Assembly: GCF_905475395.1 (NCBI RefSeq)
Contig: NC_058338.1
Coordinates: 931,001 to 995,000 of the forward strand
Origin: Chrysoperla carnea
Taxonomy: Eukaryota; Arthropoda; Insecta; Neuroptera; Chrysopidae
DNA: 64,000 nucleotides
Direction of reading: 5' to 3'
The translations under genes and the position numbers were made by a program. The notes below the pieces were generated by a model. It saw nothing but the letters and a program-made list of their open reading frames with translations. It was not told the origin of the DNA and searched no databases. This document shows, one piece after another, positions 32,800-45,112 of this stretch; the first letter of the stretch is position 1; each line of letters begins with the position of its first letter.

Positions 32800-34640
32800 G
32801 AAATTGCTTACAATTTTCTTTCAAAGATTGATTGATTTTTAATTCAAAACTGACATAATTGCAACGATTACTCAATCAATAAAAATTATTGTATTTTTAG
32901 GGTTCCGATTCAATTATTAGCGTATTTAGTTTGGAAAATTAGTCGGGATCTTGATCTGGATACCATTTGATAATCTATTATGTACTTCGATAATTTTTAT
33001 TTTATTTGGGGTCAGAATTTTTATGAATAATTTTCCAAGCAAGAAAACATTAATATTTGTTTTAAATAATTAAATTTAGTCTTTCGAACGTCAGTTACAA
33101 AGATTGAGGAAGTTGTCCCATTTATCTCCAGAATAAATGTACATTGATTTTCGTGAAGGTGTTACCTTTACAGTGTAGCCCTTGTTAGATAATCGTATAA
33201 ATAATTTACAAATAAAATATTGTCCCAATGGTTAAAGGAAGGATTTGTTTTTTTGTTTTTCGTACACGTATTTACGTGTACAATATACAAATAGGGTAAT
33301 AAATTGATAAGCATATGCTATATTTTTCAATTTGCGTGCGTGCATTTTTGTTTACAAAATGTTCCAAGATGAATGCAAATAGTATAAAGGATGTTCTATA
33401 ATTGACCGTAAAATCCTGAACTTTCTGAATGTGCTTATCAAGAGGAACGAAAAAATTCTTTACCAAATTTCAATGTGAGGTCTAATTTCTAGGATTGTTG
33501 GATAAAATATGAGCTTCCACGAACTTTTTCATTGGACCTTTTGTTTTCTTGAAGAAAAGTAGGTTATTTAGCAATTGTCTCTGATTATCGATTCTGAAAT
33601 ATCGACAGAAATTTCTCCAGGGATATCACTAGAAAAAATAAGTATTGTTGCTTTAATTATTGATCTTTGCACTTGATACACCCTGTCTTCGATATATTTT
33701 CGATTTACTTCGAAACGTATGTTTTATGTTCCGATAAAAGTAGGTGTATTTTTTTTAGATAGATAGCCAATATTTGTGTCCAAGAAGATTTTTTTGCCTC
33801 TATGTCCAAAATTTTTACTATTTCTAAAAACACAGTAAATTCGAAAAAAAATCGTAGGACTAAGACTCTAAGACATTCTTTCGGGCTAAGACTGTACTCA
33901 GGCAATTCCATTTGGGTTTTCTCCAAAAACTTTGCTGCTTCTTGTAAGTACTCCTATATTTTCATACTTGATCGATATATTATTTTTTTGACAACCTTAT
34001 TAATTTATTGTCTATGGAATATTTATTTGATACAACCCTTATTGCGCTTGCTGTATTCTATAAACTTATACTCAAAAGTTGTAAAATATTACAAAAAACA
34101 GAAACGATATATTTTTTGTACTGTTTTGCAAGACCAATTTTTTTTCGGGACATTTTGTCAGATTAAAGTTAATAATTTCGCCAAATATAGTTAATAAGCA
34201 TGGAGCCCGTGACAGTAAAACTGCACTAATATCGTGGATACAAATGCTTTAATAATATTTTTATGAATGCTGTACATACATATGTTGTAATAATTTTAAA
34301 ATAAACTACACTTTTGGTTTATTTTCTTACATTGACGGACAGATTGATGAAAGTGATGGAGCCACAAGACCTCCCAGTGTGCGCCTATCAACGATTTCTA
34401 CATCGTATAAAATAGCTTACTATTGTACTGAGAGCTATTAAATAATATAATGATAATTGTATTATTATTTAAGAAGCTGTACCTCGAAATTGGGTACCCG
34501 AATTCCTATTTTGCTTTAACTGAAATCTATGAAGGTCCCATTGAAATGGCAAAGACAATAATTTCCTTACTACCAACGACAAACTTTTTTAACGTGTAGT
34601 TACTTCTGTTACTAGAAGGTCTTAACAGATTAGGAGATAA
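32800..34640. other. No gene seen (1.8 kb)
   Basis: Upstream region of the 32.4-kb gene, with short ORFs of low-complexity composition. A 73-codon minus-strand ORF (33926-33705) and its 130-codon opposite-strand overlap show no domain and were not called. Confidence 0.35.
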
Positions 34641-34653
34641 TTTGAAAAACCAA

Positions 34654-35160
34654 CAATTAAAGGCATGGACCAGCTACGAGGGAGGGCGAATCGCCAAAAG
34701 CCTGTTGGGTGAAGGAAACTCGCTCGATAACAGAGCCGAAGAGATCTTGAAACTAAACAGAGCTGATATTAAAGTCATCGTAGAGTTACTCACAGGGCAT
34801 GATAACCTGAACAAGTTCCAACATCAGATTGGAAAAAGACATTCTCCCGCGTGTGACAGATGTGGAGAAAATTCAGAAGAAACATCGATTCACTTTCTCT
34901 GTTACTGCCCAGCGCTCATACAGCAGCGAAGGAAATGGTTTGGTTCGGCCATAGTCGAACCAGAAGAAATTAGGAAACTCAGCGCTAGGCAGATCCTGGG
35001 TTTCAGTACATCAGTTGGTTATAGTAGCCACTGAAAAGCGTAGCGGGGATAGAGTACAAGGGTGTATTTGGCTAGGTGCTCTGAACCATTGCTTCGAGGC
35101 CTGATGTTCGAGCATGGCCCGCTAACCCCCATACCCATACCCATATCCATACTTCTGTCA
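34654..35160 (+). mobile_element. Non-LTR retrotransposon ORF2 C-terminus and 3' end, copy 2 of 3
   Basis: About 125 open codons from LKAWTSYEGGRIAKSL through ELLTGHDNLNKFQHQIGK and the Cys/His motif CDRCGENSEETSIHFLCYC, ending before ARQILGFSTSVGYSS and a stop at 35032. The tGH...C..CG..EET..H.L..C pattern is the C-terminal module that follows RNase H in I/LOA/Jockey-group LINEs. The 3'UTR continues through GCGTAGCGGGGATAGA to a tail of CCATAC repeats (35127-35152). It lacks reverse transcriptase and most of RNase H, so it is a dead 5'-truncated copy. Confidence 0.85.
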
Positions 35161-35945
35161 CTAACAAAAGCTAGTGCCGGATTAACTCATTTCGATATAG
35201 CCTCTATTCAATGTAATTCTCGGGGGTCCCTCAGGAATGTAAAATCAGGATCCGTGTTTTTTTTTTTGTATGTTCGTAAATAACCTTGGTGCTCCTTTGC
35301 GTGCGGTTTTTCTCTTAAAAATTGCATCCCCCTGTGGTGTTTATCGTTATCGTAAAAAAACGTGGATGCTTTTTAAGATATGACTTTACTCTTCTATAAA
35401 ATATTAACAATAATTTAGCACCCCACACTTTTTTACGATAATATGACTTTTTTTGAATTTAAGGAAATTATTTTCTACCTTTTAGTTCAGCTAGTTACAA
35501 AAGCGTGTTTTTTAGTTTTATAAACTATTTACTTCTTTTAATTTTTTATTTAGAGCAGTCGAGTTTTTTGATTTTTCAAAGTTTTTTTTTTTATGAAAGT
35601 TCTTTTTCTTTTAAAGGTGATTTATGGATAACTGGTTTTTGTTTTTTGTTTTTGGTGAACTACAATAAACACCTTTAAGCCAATGAATTATTTTAATTTA
35701 TAATTTATGACTGTTTTAAGTTAGCTTCATGGGTAAAGTACTTACGTCTTAGAGTCAGGTCACTGGTCACTGGTCAGCTAATATTAAGTTTATATTTATA
35801 TCAGTATAAATATAAAACAAACCCACTTTAATTTATGAAAAATAATGTGCACTAAATAAAGTAATTATTATCATACTTATAGGCATTTTAATTTAATACT
35901 TCATAGCAAGTCAATATGTTTTCAACCTGAAAATCGAAAATTTAT
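35161..35945. other. No gene seen
   Basis: T-rich sequence. GCACCCCACNCTTTTTT words recur here (35421) and at 32253, suggesting an old dispersed repeat shared between the two places. Confidence 0.35.
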
Positions 35946-35954
35946 GAAGATACG

Positions 35955-36260
35955 TAGTGTAGGTTTTAATGGGTTAGTTTTTATAATAACAAAAGTAGCC
36001 AAATAGAGTTTTTTTGTAATAATTTTGCATTTAGAGACGCCTTCCACTATGATCAAACACATCCTCTCTTTAAGTAGTGTTTTATTGATTTCATTCAAAA
36101 TGTTATTGAATTGTGATTTGCTAAAGATATATTAATTTATTTTGTTAATTATCTCGCAAAGTAGGCTTCAGATCCAAAAGTGGAAAATAAATTTTTCCTT
36201 CGTCTTTATGAGCTTATTCTGCAGGATAACGATCTGCAGTTAATAACAGAACGCCCTGTA
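35955..36260. mobile_element. Dispersed repeat family D, copy 1
   Basis: About 305 bases nearly identical (roughly 95% by eye) to 56070-56384. Landmarks are ACGTAGTGTAGGTTTT, AGAGACGCCTTCCACTATGA, TTTAAGTAGTGTTTTATTG, CTGCAGGATAACGATCTGCA (a palindromic PstI-site pair) and the end AACAGAACGCCCTGTATA. No ORF. Confidence 0.85.
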
Positions 36261-36261
36261 T

Positions 36262-37035
36262 ACGTGTATGTGTTTCAAATGGCATTCACAGTTTTCGAAG
36301 CGACTATAATATTTTTCCATCTGAATGATATAAAGTTTCTTATCAGTAATTTATCAATTTCAAATTTGTTTCATTCAATAGTTTATCAATTTTGTTTGTT
36401 TGTTCGAATATATAAATAAATGAGTATTGTCACCGCTTAATTTATAAAAAAATTAATCGATTCAAAGTGTTTAATGGTTCGCTTTGGTGAGTTTTTGATA
36501 ATATTTGCTTTGATTTGGGGGAAAATAAAAAAATTATTTAACTTATCTATCAAACATACCCTTGCTTCGAATTCTGACACACGTAAAAAATAATTAAAAA
36601 AATTTACTAAAAACTTTTATATAATTTGATATGAAATATTACATACCATTTATCAATCGAAAACGTTTAAATATACCGGGTGAGCCGAAAGTGTGATCAT
36701 CGAAAACACGACCATAGGTACTGTGATAATTGTTCATCTGCACTCTCTCAGGAGGTTCATGGTGACATGTGACGAACTATAATGTCCAAATATTTGTCGA
36801 TCAAGAACACTTGGATCTAATGTGTCTCCCTATACCAATGTTACAACAAATTTTCACAATCTCTGCTAATAAAAGTTATTATAATATTTATATGATCTAG
36901 TATTATATTACTTATTTGAAACTTTAAAAAAAAGCTCTACTTATGAAGTTTTATTTATATTTAACATAGTTTTATATAAAATAATCATACAAATATATTT
37001 TTTTGTTTATTTAAATACGGGGTGTTCCACGATGA
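36262..37035. other. No gene seen
   Basis: Contains TATACCGGGTGAGCCGAAAG (36671) and TACGGGGTGTTCCACGATGA (37016), both resembling DNA-element termini but not pairing with each other. Confidence 0.35.
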
Positions 37036-37200
37036 TCGCTCATTAGAAGTTTCTGCAGAACCAGACATAGAAATCTGAAAATTCTTTATCCACCTTAACT
37101 AAATGGGATATATCCGCCTAAAGACTGTCGGTATAACTGAAAGTGGTGAAATACCATTTTTCAGATTTATGCCTGGTTCTCCAGAAACTTCTAATCGCTG
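37036..37200. mobile_element. Small hairpin element, arms of about 40 bp
   Basis: ATTAGAAGTTTCTGCAGAAC with CAGACATAGAAATCTGAAAA (37042-37082) is inverted at 37158-37195 (TTTTCAGATTTATGCCTGGT, TCTCCAGAAACTTCTAAT). The loop is about 75 bases and there is no ORF. Confidence 0.7.
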
Positions 37201-38335
37201 TGAGTAAGCAAAAAAGATAGTGTAGACGATGTTAGACTATAACTAAGAAGCAAAAAATTTGGAAAATGTCCAAAAAATACACCCAATTAAATATTGTGCA
37301 TCCATTCACGGGAACATTCTGTATTTGTGACCGTTACATATACATGGTAGTTAAAAATAAATGATTATTTAACAAGTGGAGCAAACAAGTTAGCAAGAAA
37401 GCAAGTAACCAAAAACAAATTTGTATTTGGCAACAAAAAAATATTTATAATAAAGTTCAGAAATAAATAAAAGTTTTGTGTGCATCGAGCATTGAGCATT
37501 GAGCACCACAAACCTGCCTCATAATTTATTCATAACATCTTTAATTTGTATTTTAGTTAGTTTTACTAAGTTTAAAAAATATGCTATGGAGTTCATATGA
37601 CTTCCTTGTACTTGTATTTATAGTTAATTCAGGGCTAGTCAAAATGAAAATCTATTTTGGAAACTGAAAATTAAAAATTTAGAAAGTATTCATTGAAGAT
37701 GAGATGATCTTTTAAAGTTGTTAAGTAATGTACAGTGTGTTTCAAGACAAAATCATCGTCTATTCAATTACCTTTGTATTTCAGTCGATATTGATCATTT
37801 TTAAACTTACAATAAAAAATTTTTTAGGTTCCCTGAAAGAGACGATCTTAAAAATGAAAATTTTACGACTCTTAAGCTTACAAAGAAGTAATGAACTTTT
37901 TGCAAGGTTAATTTTTTAAACCCATATGTAAATTTAAAAAATTTAAAGTTGCCATCAATTTTTTTTTATCATAATCATTTTCATTCCGAAAGGTGTGATA
38001 GTATTCAGAATACGTCGAATTTATAGGTTTTCTAAGTCAAGTGTTTTAAACGTCAATTTAATTAAATTAGTATTTAGCTATAAAAGTAAGTGAATTTTCT
38101 TGTAATTGCCTAACGCATGCCTTTCTAAAATCGAATGATCATCCTTAAAATTAAAAGTATAGTAATAGGAAATAATTTTATAATTAGGTAAAACTACTGA
38201 CTTGTTTTTTTTTCTAATTTTCATAAAAAGCACAGAATTAACAAAATTTATAAAAAAGTTTTTTAACTTCCTAAATAGAAAGGTATTGTTTTCACTTAGA
38301 AAACTAAAATAGAATATTTTTTGAAAAAGGAATAT
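37201..38335. other. No gene seen
   Basis: AT-rich sequence without a supported exon or repeat. Confidence 0.35.
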
Positions 38336-38550
38336 ACTGAGTGCGCCTTCTTTTTGATTTTAATCTGTCACCTTCCCCCGGTTGTCACACTTTCTGCGAC
38401 CCCATTATTCTCCAATTAAATTTCTTGATAAGCCGCGAACGTCACATTGTCTTGGACCCCCTGCCCCCCCTGTCACATCTTGTCACACTCAGCAGAACCC
38501 CTCGCGCCTTGAGTGCGAACGTATTTTATGAACGGCCCCTAGGGGATTTT
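38336..38550. mobile_element. GC-rich block resembling a transposon terminus
   Basis: The stretch is rich in TGTCACA/C-run words (TTCCCCCGGTTGTCACAC, CCTGCCCCCCCTGTCACATC) and ends TGAACGGCCCCTAGGGG. The contrast with the surrounding AT-rich DNA is sharp. It resembles a widespread arthropod repeat whose reverse strand starts GGGGCCGTTCATAAAATACG (recalled pattern). A 71-codon ORF through it is a by-product. Confidence 0.4.
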
Positions 38551-39744
38551 TTTTGACATCAGCTTGGACATGGTTCTTTGGGTTTCATTAATAGCCATTT
38601 TTGATCCTAAAATGTAGGTGACAGAATAACACTTACATTAGAAACATGTACCTTATACACCTTAAGCTATTGGACTGATTGCTAAGAGTCAAACCGATCA
38701 TGGTCTGTTATATTTATGGGGTCGAGTTGGTGGTTTTAGTTTTTATTCGTTTGGTAGGTACTCTGATGAATGAATGCATCTTATGGTTACTGTTGTTAAT
38801 TTTATTGCACCGTCCATGCTGGAGTGAGTGGGGGTCAGTAGTGTGGAAGGAGTGCATGGAATGCATGAGAAAACACATAATACAAATGTATATCCAATTA
38901 AAAGTTGTTGATGGTTCCTACTGGTTCAACCATTCCTACATAGAAATGAAAATGAGTAAGAGTTTATTTACTGTTCATGGTTTTTCAATTTTTAACCCTC
39001 TGTTCGAAAAATGTTTTTAATTAAAGCCAATTAAAAAAAAAAAAATCTCATATACCAAGATTCGAGCCCGGGTCTCTTGGATTCATGCCAAAAGTCTTAA
39101 TTAACTGCTCCAATTCAATTAATCTACGGAGGCCCTATGTTAAATTTGACAAAATTGCTATTAGAAAACAAAAAATACGTTGATAGAAGGGTGCAAGCTA
39201 AAAAACATAGCGTTTTTAGTTTACGGCTAATCAATGGCTTAGTTAACCGAAAAAAATCGCAAAGTCAAAAAAACGGTTTTTTGCGATTAAAAGAAGTTGA
39301 CGTTTCAGAAATATTCAAGTGGAAAGTTCTAGATCTCAAAAAATCTATTGATTGACGTATGGTAGGTCTGATTTGGATGCGTAAGTGCCGAGAAAAGTCC
39401 AAAAAGTGAGTACGGACGGGTTAAAGAGAATTGAGAAACTCATAAGTAGCAGGAGTCGAACCCAAGTCTCTTGGATTTCTGCCAAGAGATCGATTTTTAT
39501 TGATGGTTATTATGATACAGTGACGTCAACTACCATGGAATCATGTTATCCTGATGCTTTTCACTGGATCCTTGCTTCTTACTGGATCCTGAAGACCAAA
39601 CTAATTTTGTTCCTCATTAAAATAAATTTTCAATTAAAAAAGAATCGTTCCATTTGGATGCTAAATAAACGAAGGAATCGTCCTTTTTTTATATATTTTA
39701 AAATGATATTATTTATAGAAATGTTATAAAAGCTAATTATACAG
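38551..39744. other. No host gene seen; two tRNA-like SINE fragments
   Basis: Reverse strand 39115-39058 and 39490-39437 both show GAATCCAAGAGACCCGGG- or GAAATCCAAGAGACTTGGG-type sequence with box B (GGCTCGAATCTTGG; GGGTTCGACTCCT). They are related to each other and differ from the 15.8- and 26.1-kb type. No acceptor stem forms. Confidence 0.45.
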
Positions 39745-40222
39745 AGGAAAGTTGTCTAGGTGGATCCATAGGCCGAAATTTGGTGTTCTTCTGTATGGAT
39801 GTCAAACCTGGAAAGTCTCGCAAAGCATCACCAGACAACTGCAAGTCTTTATCAACAGTTGTCTCAGACACATCCTCAACATTTATTGGCCCAACACGAT
39901 TTCCAATGAAAACCTGCTGGACACCTGTCACCAAACTCCAGTAGCACACACCATCAAGCAACGCAAATATGGTTGGATTGGTCACACACTCAGGCGAAAC
40001 AACAGCATTGCCAAAGAAGCACTTGAGTGAAACCCCCAAGGAAAAAGAAGGGTGGGCCGACCTCGTCATACCTGGCGAAGAACCCTGGAGCAAGAAATTA
40101 CTGAAGAAGGCAAATCCCGGGGAGAAGTCAAGTTCATGGCACAGAATCGAGTTCGTTGGCGAGCATTTGTTGAGACCCTACGTCCCCCTCGGGGCGCTAG
40201 AGTAATAATATATAAAATATGA
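39745..40222 (+). pseudogene. LINE (RTE-like) reverse-transcriptase C-terminal fragment with one nonsense codon
   Basis: One frame from about 39752 reads FGVLLYGCQTWKVS, LQVFINSCLRHILNIYWP, KQRKYGWIGHTLRR, then TGA at 40028 where relatives have Trp, then NPQGKRRVGRPRHTWRRTLE, FMAQNRVRWRAFVE and a TGA near 40220. This is the conserved C-terminal segment of endonuclease-reverse-transcriptase LINEs often annotated as RTE-like in animals. The catalytic RT core and the endonuclease are absent. Only one substitution breaks the frame, so the fragment is fairly young. Clade assignment is from memory. Confidence 0.8.
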
Positions 40223-41335
40223 TCATTCTCAATCAAAAGTATGACCAACCTTAACAACTTTCCTGTACTAACTAGACTAGATTGTGACAAAGAAAATTGT
40301 ATTTGAACGTACCGCTTTACATGGAAAACTATCAAAAGAAAATTATATAAGAAAATAAGAAAAAACCCGACCGCAGCAGCAGCATCATCATCATATTATT
40401 AAGTGGATGCATGGATGATGGCACTGTGGAAAAACTTTTTATTTGCTAGAATGAAAACGTAAAGAAAGAAGACATTTTTTTGTAATGTAATGTCGTTATT
40501 AGAAAAGCTGATAGAGTTTTAGAGAAAACTAAAAACTTAACTAAAGAAGTCTGTTTAATGAATTCTCTTTTGAAAAATATTGTTTAATAATATTTAAAAT
40601 TTAATTCATTATATCACACTGTCAAAGCCACTTTATACACTATCGAATTATATACAGAGTGTCAAGCTAAGTTGACAACATATGAAAAACTTTATTATTA
40701 TAAGACTTACGAAAAAAATTTATTCTTTGTAAAAAGGTCTACTTTCAAAATTATTAACATTCAACTATTCACTTTTAACATCGAATTTACATTCAGAAAG
40801 TTTGATAGGAATGTTAATGGTCGTTTAGAAATATTGACCATTTTGAACAGATAATAAGGGAAATAATTCAAGAAATCACTCTCGAGATATTTAACGAATT
40901 TTGCAAAAAAAACAAGTACATTTATGGAACTAGAAGGTGGATCCGTTGAGACAAAACCGAACTATAGAAAATTTCATATACAGAAATAATAAACTTTTAT
41001 GTTCGGTAATTGATGTATCTCGTGAGAAAATAAAATTAATAACCTTCATTAAAATCGAAACAAATCGTATTATTGTTTCAAAGATCTAATAACAAATTGA
41101 ATAAAATAAACTGTGCTGGATATGAGCTTTACATGCCATATCAATTACTTTCTGATTAAGTAACAAAGTATGAGACACTTCAAATTTTGGCTAATATGGC
41201 TTATATCTTGTTTTTTAGTAAAAAATAACTTTAAGAAAAGTTTCAGAGTTTGATAATGCTCACATCAGATTGGACCAAGTTCTCCAGGTTTTATGAATAG
41301 GCAATTTAGATCCTAAGCGGTAAGAGGTAGAAGAG
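40223..41335. other. No gene seen
   Basis: AT-rich sequence with a short CAG/CAT trinucleotide run near 40373-40395. Confidence 0.35.
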
Positions 41336-41775
41336 AAGCTAGCGAAAAACTTACATCACAGCTGAAAAGAATGACCCAAAGCTAGTGGGTTTCAAAATTC
41401 CAATAAAATCGGATCAAATTTGCCTGTATTATCAAAAAAATCAAGTTTTTTAACTTTATGACGTCATGAGAAACCAAAAAATTCAAAGCTGCTCTATCAC
41501 ATCCAAATTTTATCCAATTTTGATAGCCCAAGTATTTAATCCTACTAAAGTGGGTCATACTTTTCAAATTTGTGATCAAAATTAACCTAGCTCTAATAGG
41601 TTTCAAGAATGTGGAGTCTTGATCCCGGAATTAAGCACACAAGTGAAAGCTAACGAAAAACTTAAATCACAGCTGAAAAGAATGTCTCAAAATTAGTGGG
41701 TTTCAAAAAAATTCGAACAAGGTCCGATCAAATTTGCGTGTATTATCAAAAAATTCTAATTTTTTAACTTTATGA
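41336..41775. repeat. Dispersed repeat family E, tandem dimer at 41.3 kb
   Basis: Two units about 312 bp apart share AACGAAAAACTTANATCACA / AGCTGAAAAGAATG, TTAGTGGGTTTCAAA, ATCAAATTTGC and TTTTTTAACTTTATGAC. The first carries TGACGTCA (41459). The family recurs as a similar dimer at 54340-54805. No ORF. Confidence 0.7.
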
Positions 41776-42450
41776 CACTTAGAGTTATTTTTTGATTTGT
41801 TAACCATAAATCAAGCTCGTAGCAGGGGTCACCATGTATTGCAGTTAAATAACAAAAATAGAAAATTTCAAAATAGATTTCATGGTCTATGGTTTTTTTT
41901 TTGGTTTATACCATACAGATAGATAGGTATTTCAATTTTCAGAAAAGTAACCAATAACTTGATATCAGAAATAGGTATAAATAATAAGTGTTGTAAAGTT
42001 TTTTTTTTTTTTTAAAAGACTTTTCAATTAAATTTTAATAAAAGGTGTGAATGAATTAAAATTATATTTATTTATATTTATTAATTTTATAAATCAATCG
42101 TTTAGACATTCAAACAGACACATAAAAATATACATGGACAAGAAATTAAATAAAAAAAGGCGTTGTTTCTTTTTGAAATGTTCTGACAGTTTCAACAACT
42201 TTCAACGGATATGAAAAATTAGTGTATTTGTTGTTAATAATGTTTAAAAAAAAATTATCATTCAAAGAATGAGAGGAGTCTAAGAAAAAAAAATCAACTT
42301 ATTCACAGCCAAGCAAAGCACTTAACAAAAGTAAATAACTGTTTAACTTTCATGTAGTGTAACTATTATGTGAAGCAAGTTGGTATTTAAAAACTAAATG
42401 AACTTGTATTGTTTTGGAGAAAATTGAAACACGTCGTCTAGTCTAATTTT
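41776..42450. other. No gene seen
   Basis: AT-rich sequence with long T runs near 41895 and 42000. Confidence 0.35.
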
Positions 42451-42454
42451 TACC

Positions 42455-42680
42455 TTTATGGGTAAACAAAGATGTTTACAAAAAATGTTTCAAACAAAAG
42501 TTGTCTATTTTTTGTTATAAGCTTATATTGCTCATTTACGAAAACTCATTTACGAATACCTCTTTTCTTTATTGAGTTATCATGTTTCCAGATCAAGAGA
42601 CAGACAAGCATTATCAATATTTCTAAGCGTCACAAACTTGGGACAAAATTTAAAATACCTTGATATATATTTCATACAAA
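42455..42680 (-). mobile_element. Family A copy A6, deleted and diverged
   Basis: GGGTAAACAAAGATGTTTAC, AAAATGTTTCAAACAAAAGT, GAGTTATCATGTTTCCAGA, TCTAAGCGTCACAAACTTGG and ATTTCATAC follow the order of copy A2 but with large internal gaps. Confidence 0.65.
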
Positions 42681-42689
42681 GAGGGTTTA

Positions 42690-44330
42690 TAATAAAAAGA
42701 CTGTTTTGTCTAGGAATTCCTTAGGAAAAAAAAATTTACGATAATATTCTTAAGAACTTTTCCAATTTTGAAAGCCCTTCTAGTTTGGGTAGGGCTCTTA
42801 TCTTAGAAGATAATTGCCAATTGCCAGTTGCCAATTGATGAGTAATTATTAAGAACGATATTCAAATATGAAAGTCACGCGATGCATTTCATTGAAATCC
42901 TTACTATTGTAAAATGAATTACATAAAATGCGTTCGAAAATTTCGCAAAAAGATATGCAAAAATTAAATTGAAGGAAATTAAAAAAAGTTTTTAATTTGA
43001 CTTAAATTTGGCTTACAAGCAAACTCAACTCAGAAGGCAAAGATTGTTGGACTGCTAAAAGCCATGATTGGAAATAATCTTGAATTATCTATTTTTGCTT
43101 TCATTAAAACTCTTTTGTAATTTCTTTTACGGTATTTTCATATTTTGATAAGAAATGCGAAAAAAAAATTCACGAATCTTCCTTATTTAGACAGAGGATG
43201 AAATATAATTTCTGGAATTTTTTGGTATATTAAGAAAATATGGAGATCTGATTGATTTATCATAAGGAAAAATGTGATCAAATAGAGGAAATTATTGTAC
43301 GAACATTTGAGAAACATGTGTAACATGTATTGTTAATTTTTGGTTTGATATTTGACCCAAACTTTTCGAACACCTTGTACCTTATTTTCAAAAAATATAA
43401 AAATAAATTTTACAATATCTATAATAAAATTAAATAAAAACGCAATATTATATGCGTGACCGGATATACATTATATTATTGTATTGGCGAAACCGAACTA
43501 ATTCAAGCACCTTACATAGTCTAGGACCAGTCGTTGTTATTTCAGTATAAAAGGGTATTCCACTATTTTTGAAAAAGTACTTCAAAATGTTGATTTTGCT
43601 AATAAAAAGCCACCAAAAATTTATTTTGGAAAAATACACACGCTTTCTTGCCAAAAACTTAAATTAAATTTTCAACCTTTTTTAAACTTTCAAAAACGCG
43701 GTTATCCAATTTGATGACGTAATATGGGTATCATTATATGAAATAACACAAATAAGTTTGACAGATATATTCATAGACATCTGATTATAATAAATATAAA
43801 TACTTATTATCTATGGATATATTATACCCAGCTGTCTACACTGAACTAATTGAAGGTCTGTGGCTCATACCGTTATGACATCACAGCAGGGCCTACAGTT
43901 TAAAAATTACGATTTTTAATTTTAATATTTTAAAAGAAAAATGTGCTTTTATGACTCGAAATCAGTGATTATATTTTTGACTCACGATAATAATACCCTA
44001 TTTCTACGCTTGGTTCTTGACGAACAACAACAAATTTTTATACTTTAAAAATAATAATGAACAATGAACTGTTTTTATCACTAAAAAAAAACCACTTAAT
44101 TATTGTTTTAACAGTTCAACAATGACTTATTTTTGAATGAAATACGGACGAACCACGGTCATGTCATGTCATGATTCATGTCATTGTTGAGTTATTATTC
44201 AATACGGAAAATCAAATTGATTAATTATACAGTTTTAACTTTACAATAAAACAAATTTTGATGGATATGATTTGTAAATTTAACACCAATAACCTTTTCA
44301 AGGTCTTAAAAAAACAAATTTTATCAGAGT
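42690..44330. other. No gene seen (1.6 kb)
   Basis: AT-rich sequence. Short direct repeats only (AATTGCCA near 42818; TCATG near 44160). Confidence 0.35.
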
Positions 44331-44335
44331 AACTT

Positions 44336-44800
44336 ACAATTAAAGGCATGGACCAGCTACGAGGGAGGACGAATCGTCAAAAGCCTGTTGGGTGAAGGAA
44401 ACTCGCTCGGTAACAGAGCCGAGGAGATCTTGAAACTAAACAGAGCTGATATTAGAGTCATCGTAGAGTTACTCACAGGGCATGATAACCTGAACAAGTT
44501 CCAACATCAGATTGGAAAAAGACAATCTCCCACGTGTGACAGATGCGGAGAACATTCAGAAGAAACATCGATCCACTTTCTCTGTTACTGCTCGGCGCTC
44601 ATACAGCAGCGAAAGAAATGGTTTGGTCCGGCTATAGTCGAATCAGAAGAAAATAGGAAACTCAGCGATAGGCAAATCCTGGGTTTCAGTACATCAGTTG
44701 GTTATAATAGATTATTAAATCATCCAAAATTGCTCTGGCGCTCATACATCCTTAATAAAGTACATAAATCGACTTTAAAACGTTTAAACTCTTAAACTCT
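44336..44800 (+). mobile_element. Non-LTR retrotransposon ORF2 C-terminus, copy 3 of 3
   Basis: 44336-44715 is nearly identical to 34654-35026, with the same Cys/His motif (CDRCGEHSEETSIHFLCYC), and starts at the same base (CAATTAAAGGCATGGACCAG). After GTTGGTTATAATAG it diverges from copy 2 and stays open for 29 more codons (RLLNHPKLLWRSYILNKVHK) to a stop near 44795, so the 3' part is either the original C-terminus or flanking sequence. The 3'UTR and CCATAC tail are absent. Confidence 0.8.
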
Positions 44801-45112
44801 ACCTTCCCCATCATTTTCATGTCTCTCTCATTCTGTTCGGATCATGTAAGGACCATAAATGGTCCAATATTTCACCATACAGACCAATATGTTACGAACG
44901 TTATATTGGACAGAATAAAGCAATTACTGTAGCCCATATATAACTCCTTGACTTGAAGGTAATAATGAAACACAACAATAAAACATAATGGTCAACTCGC
45001 GTCCATTGTTGTGCCAAACCTGCTGCTCGAAAGTATATTATGACAATACTCTTGTATTTTATACAGAATGTTCCGTTCATATTCGAGGTAGAATATATGG
45101 TATTTGTATATC
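44801..45112. other. No gene seen
   Basis: A short hairpin GGACCATAAATGGTCC lies near 44849. Nothing else was identified. Confidence 0.35.

Noticed and set aside
36180-36419. 79-codon ORF
   Set aside because: Its first third is inside family D repeat sequence and the rest is Phe/Leu/Ile-rich, as expected by chance in AT-rich DNA.
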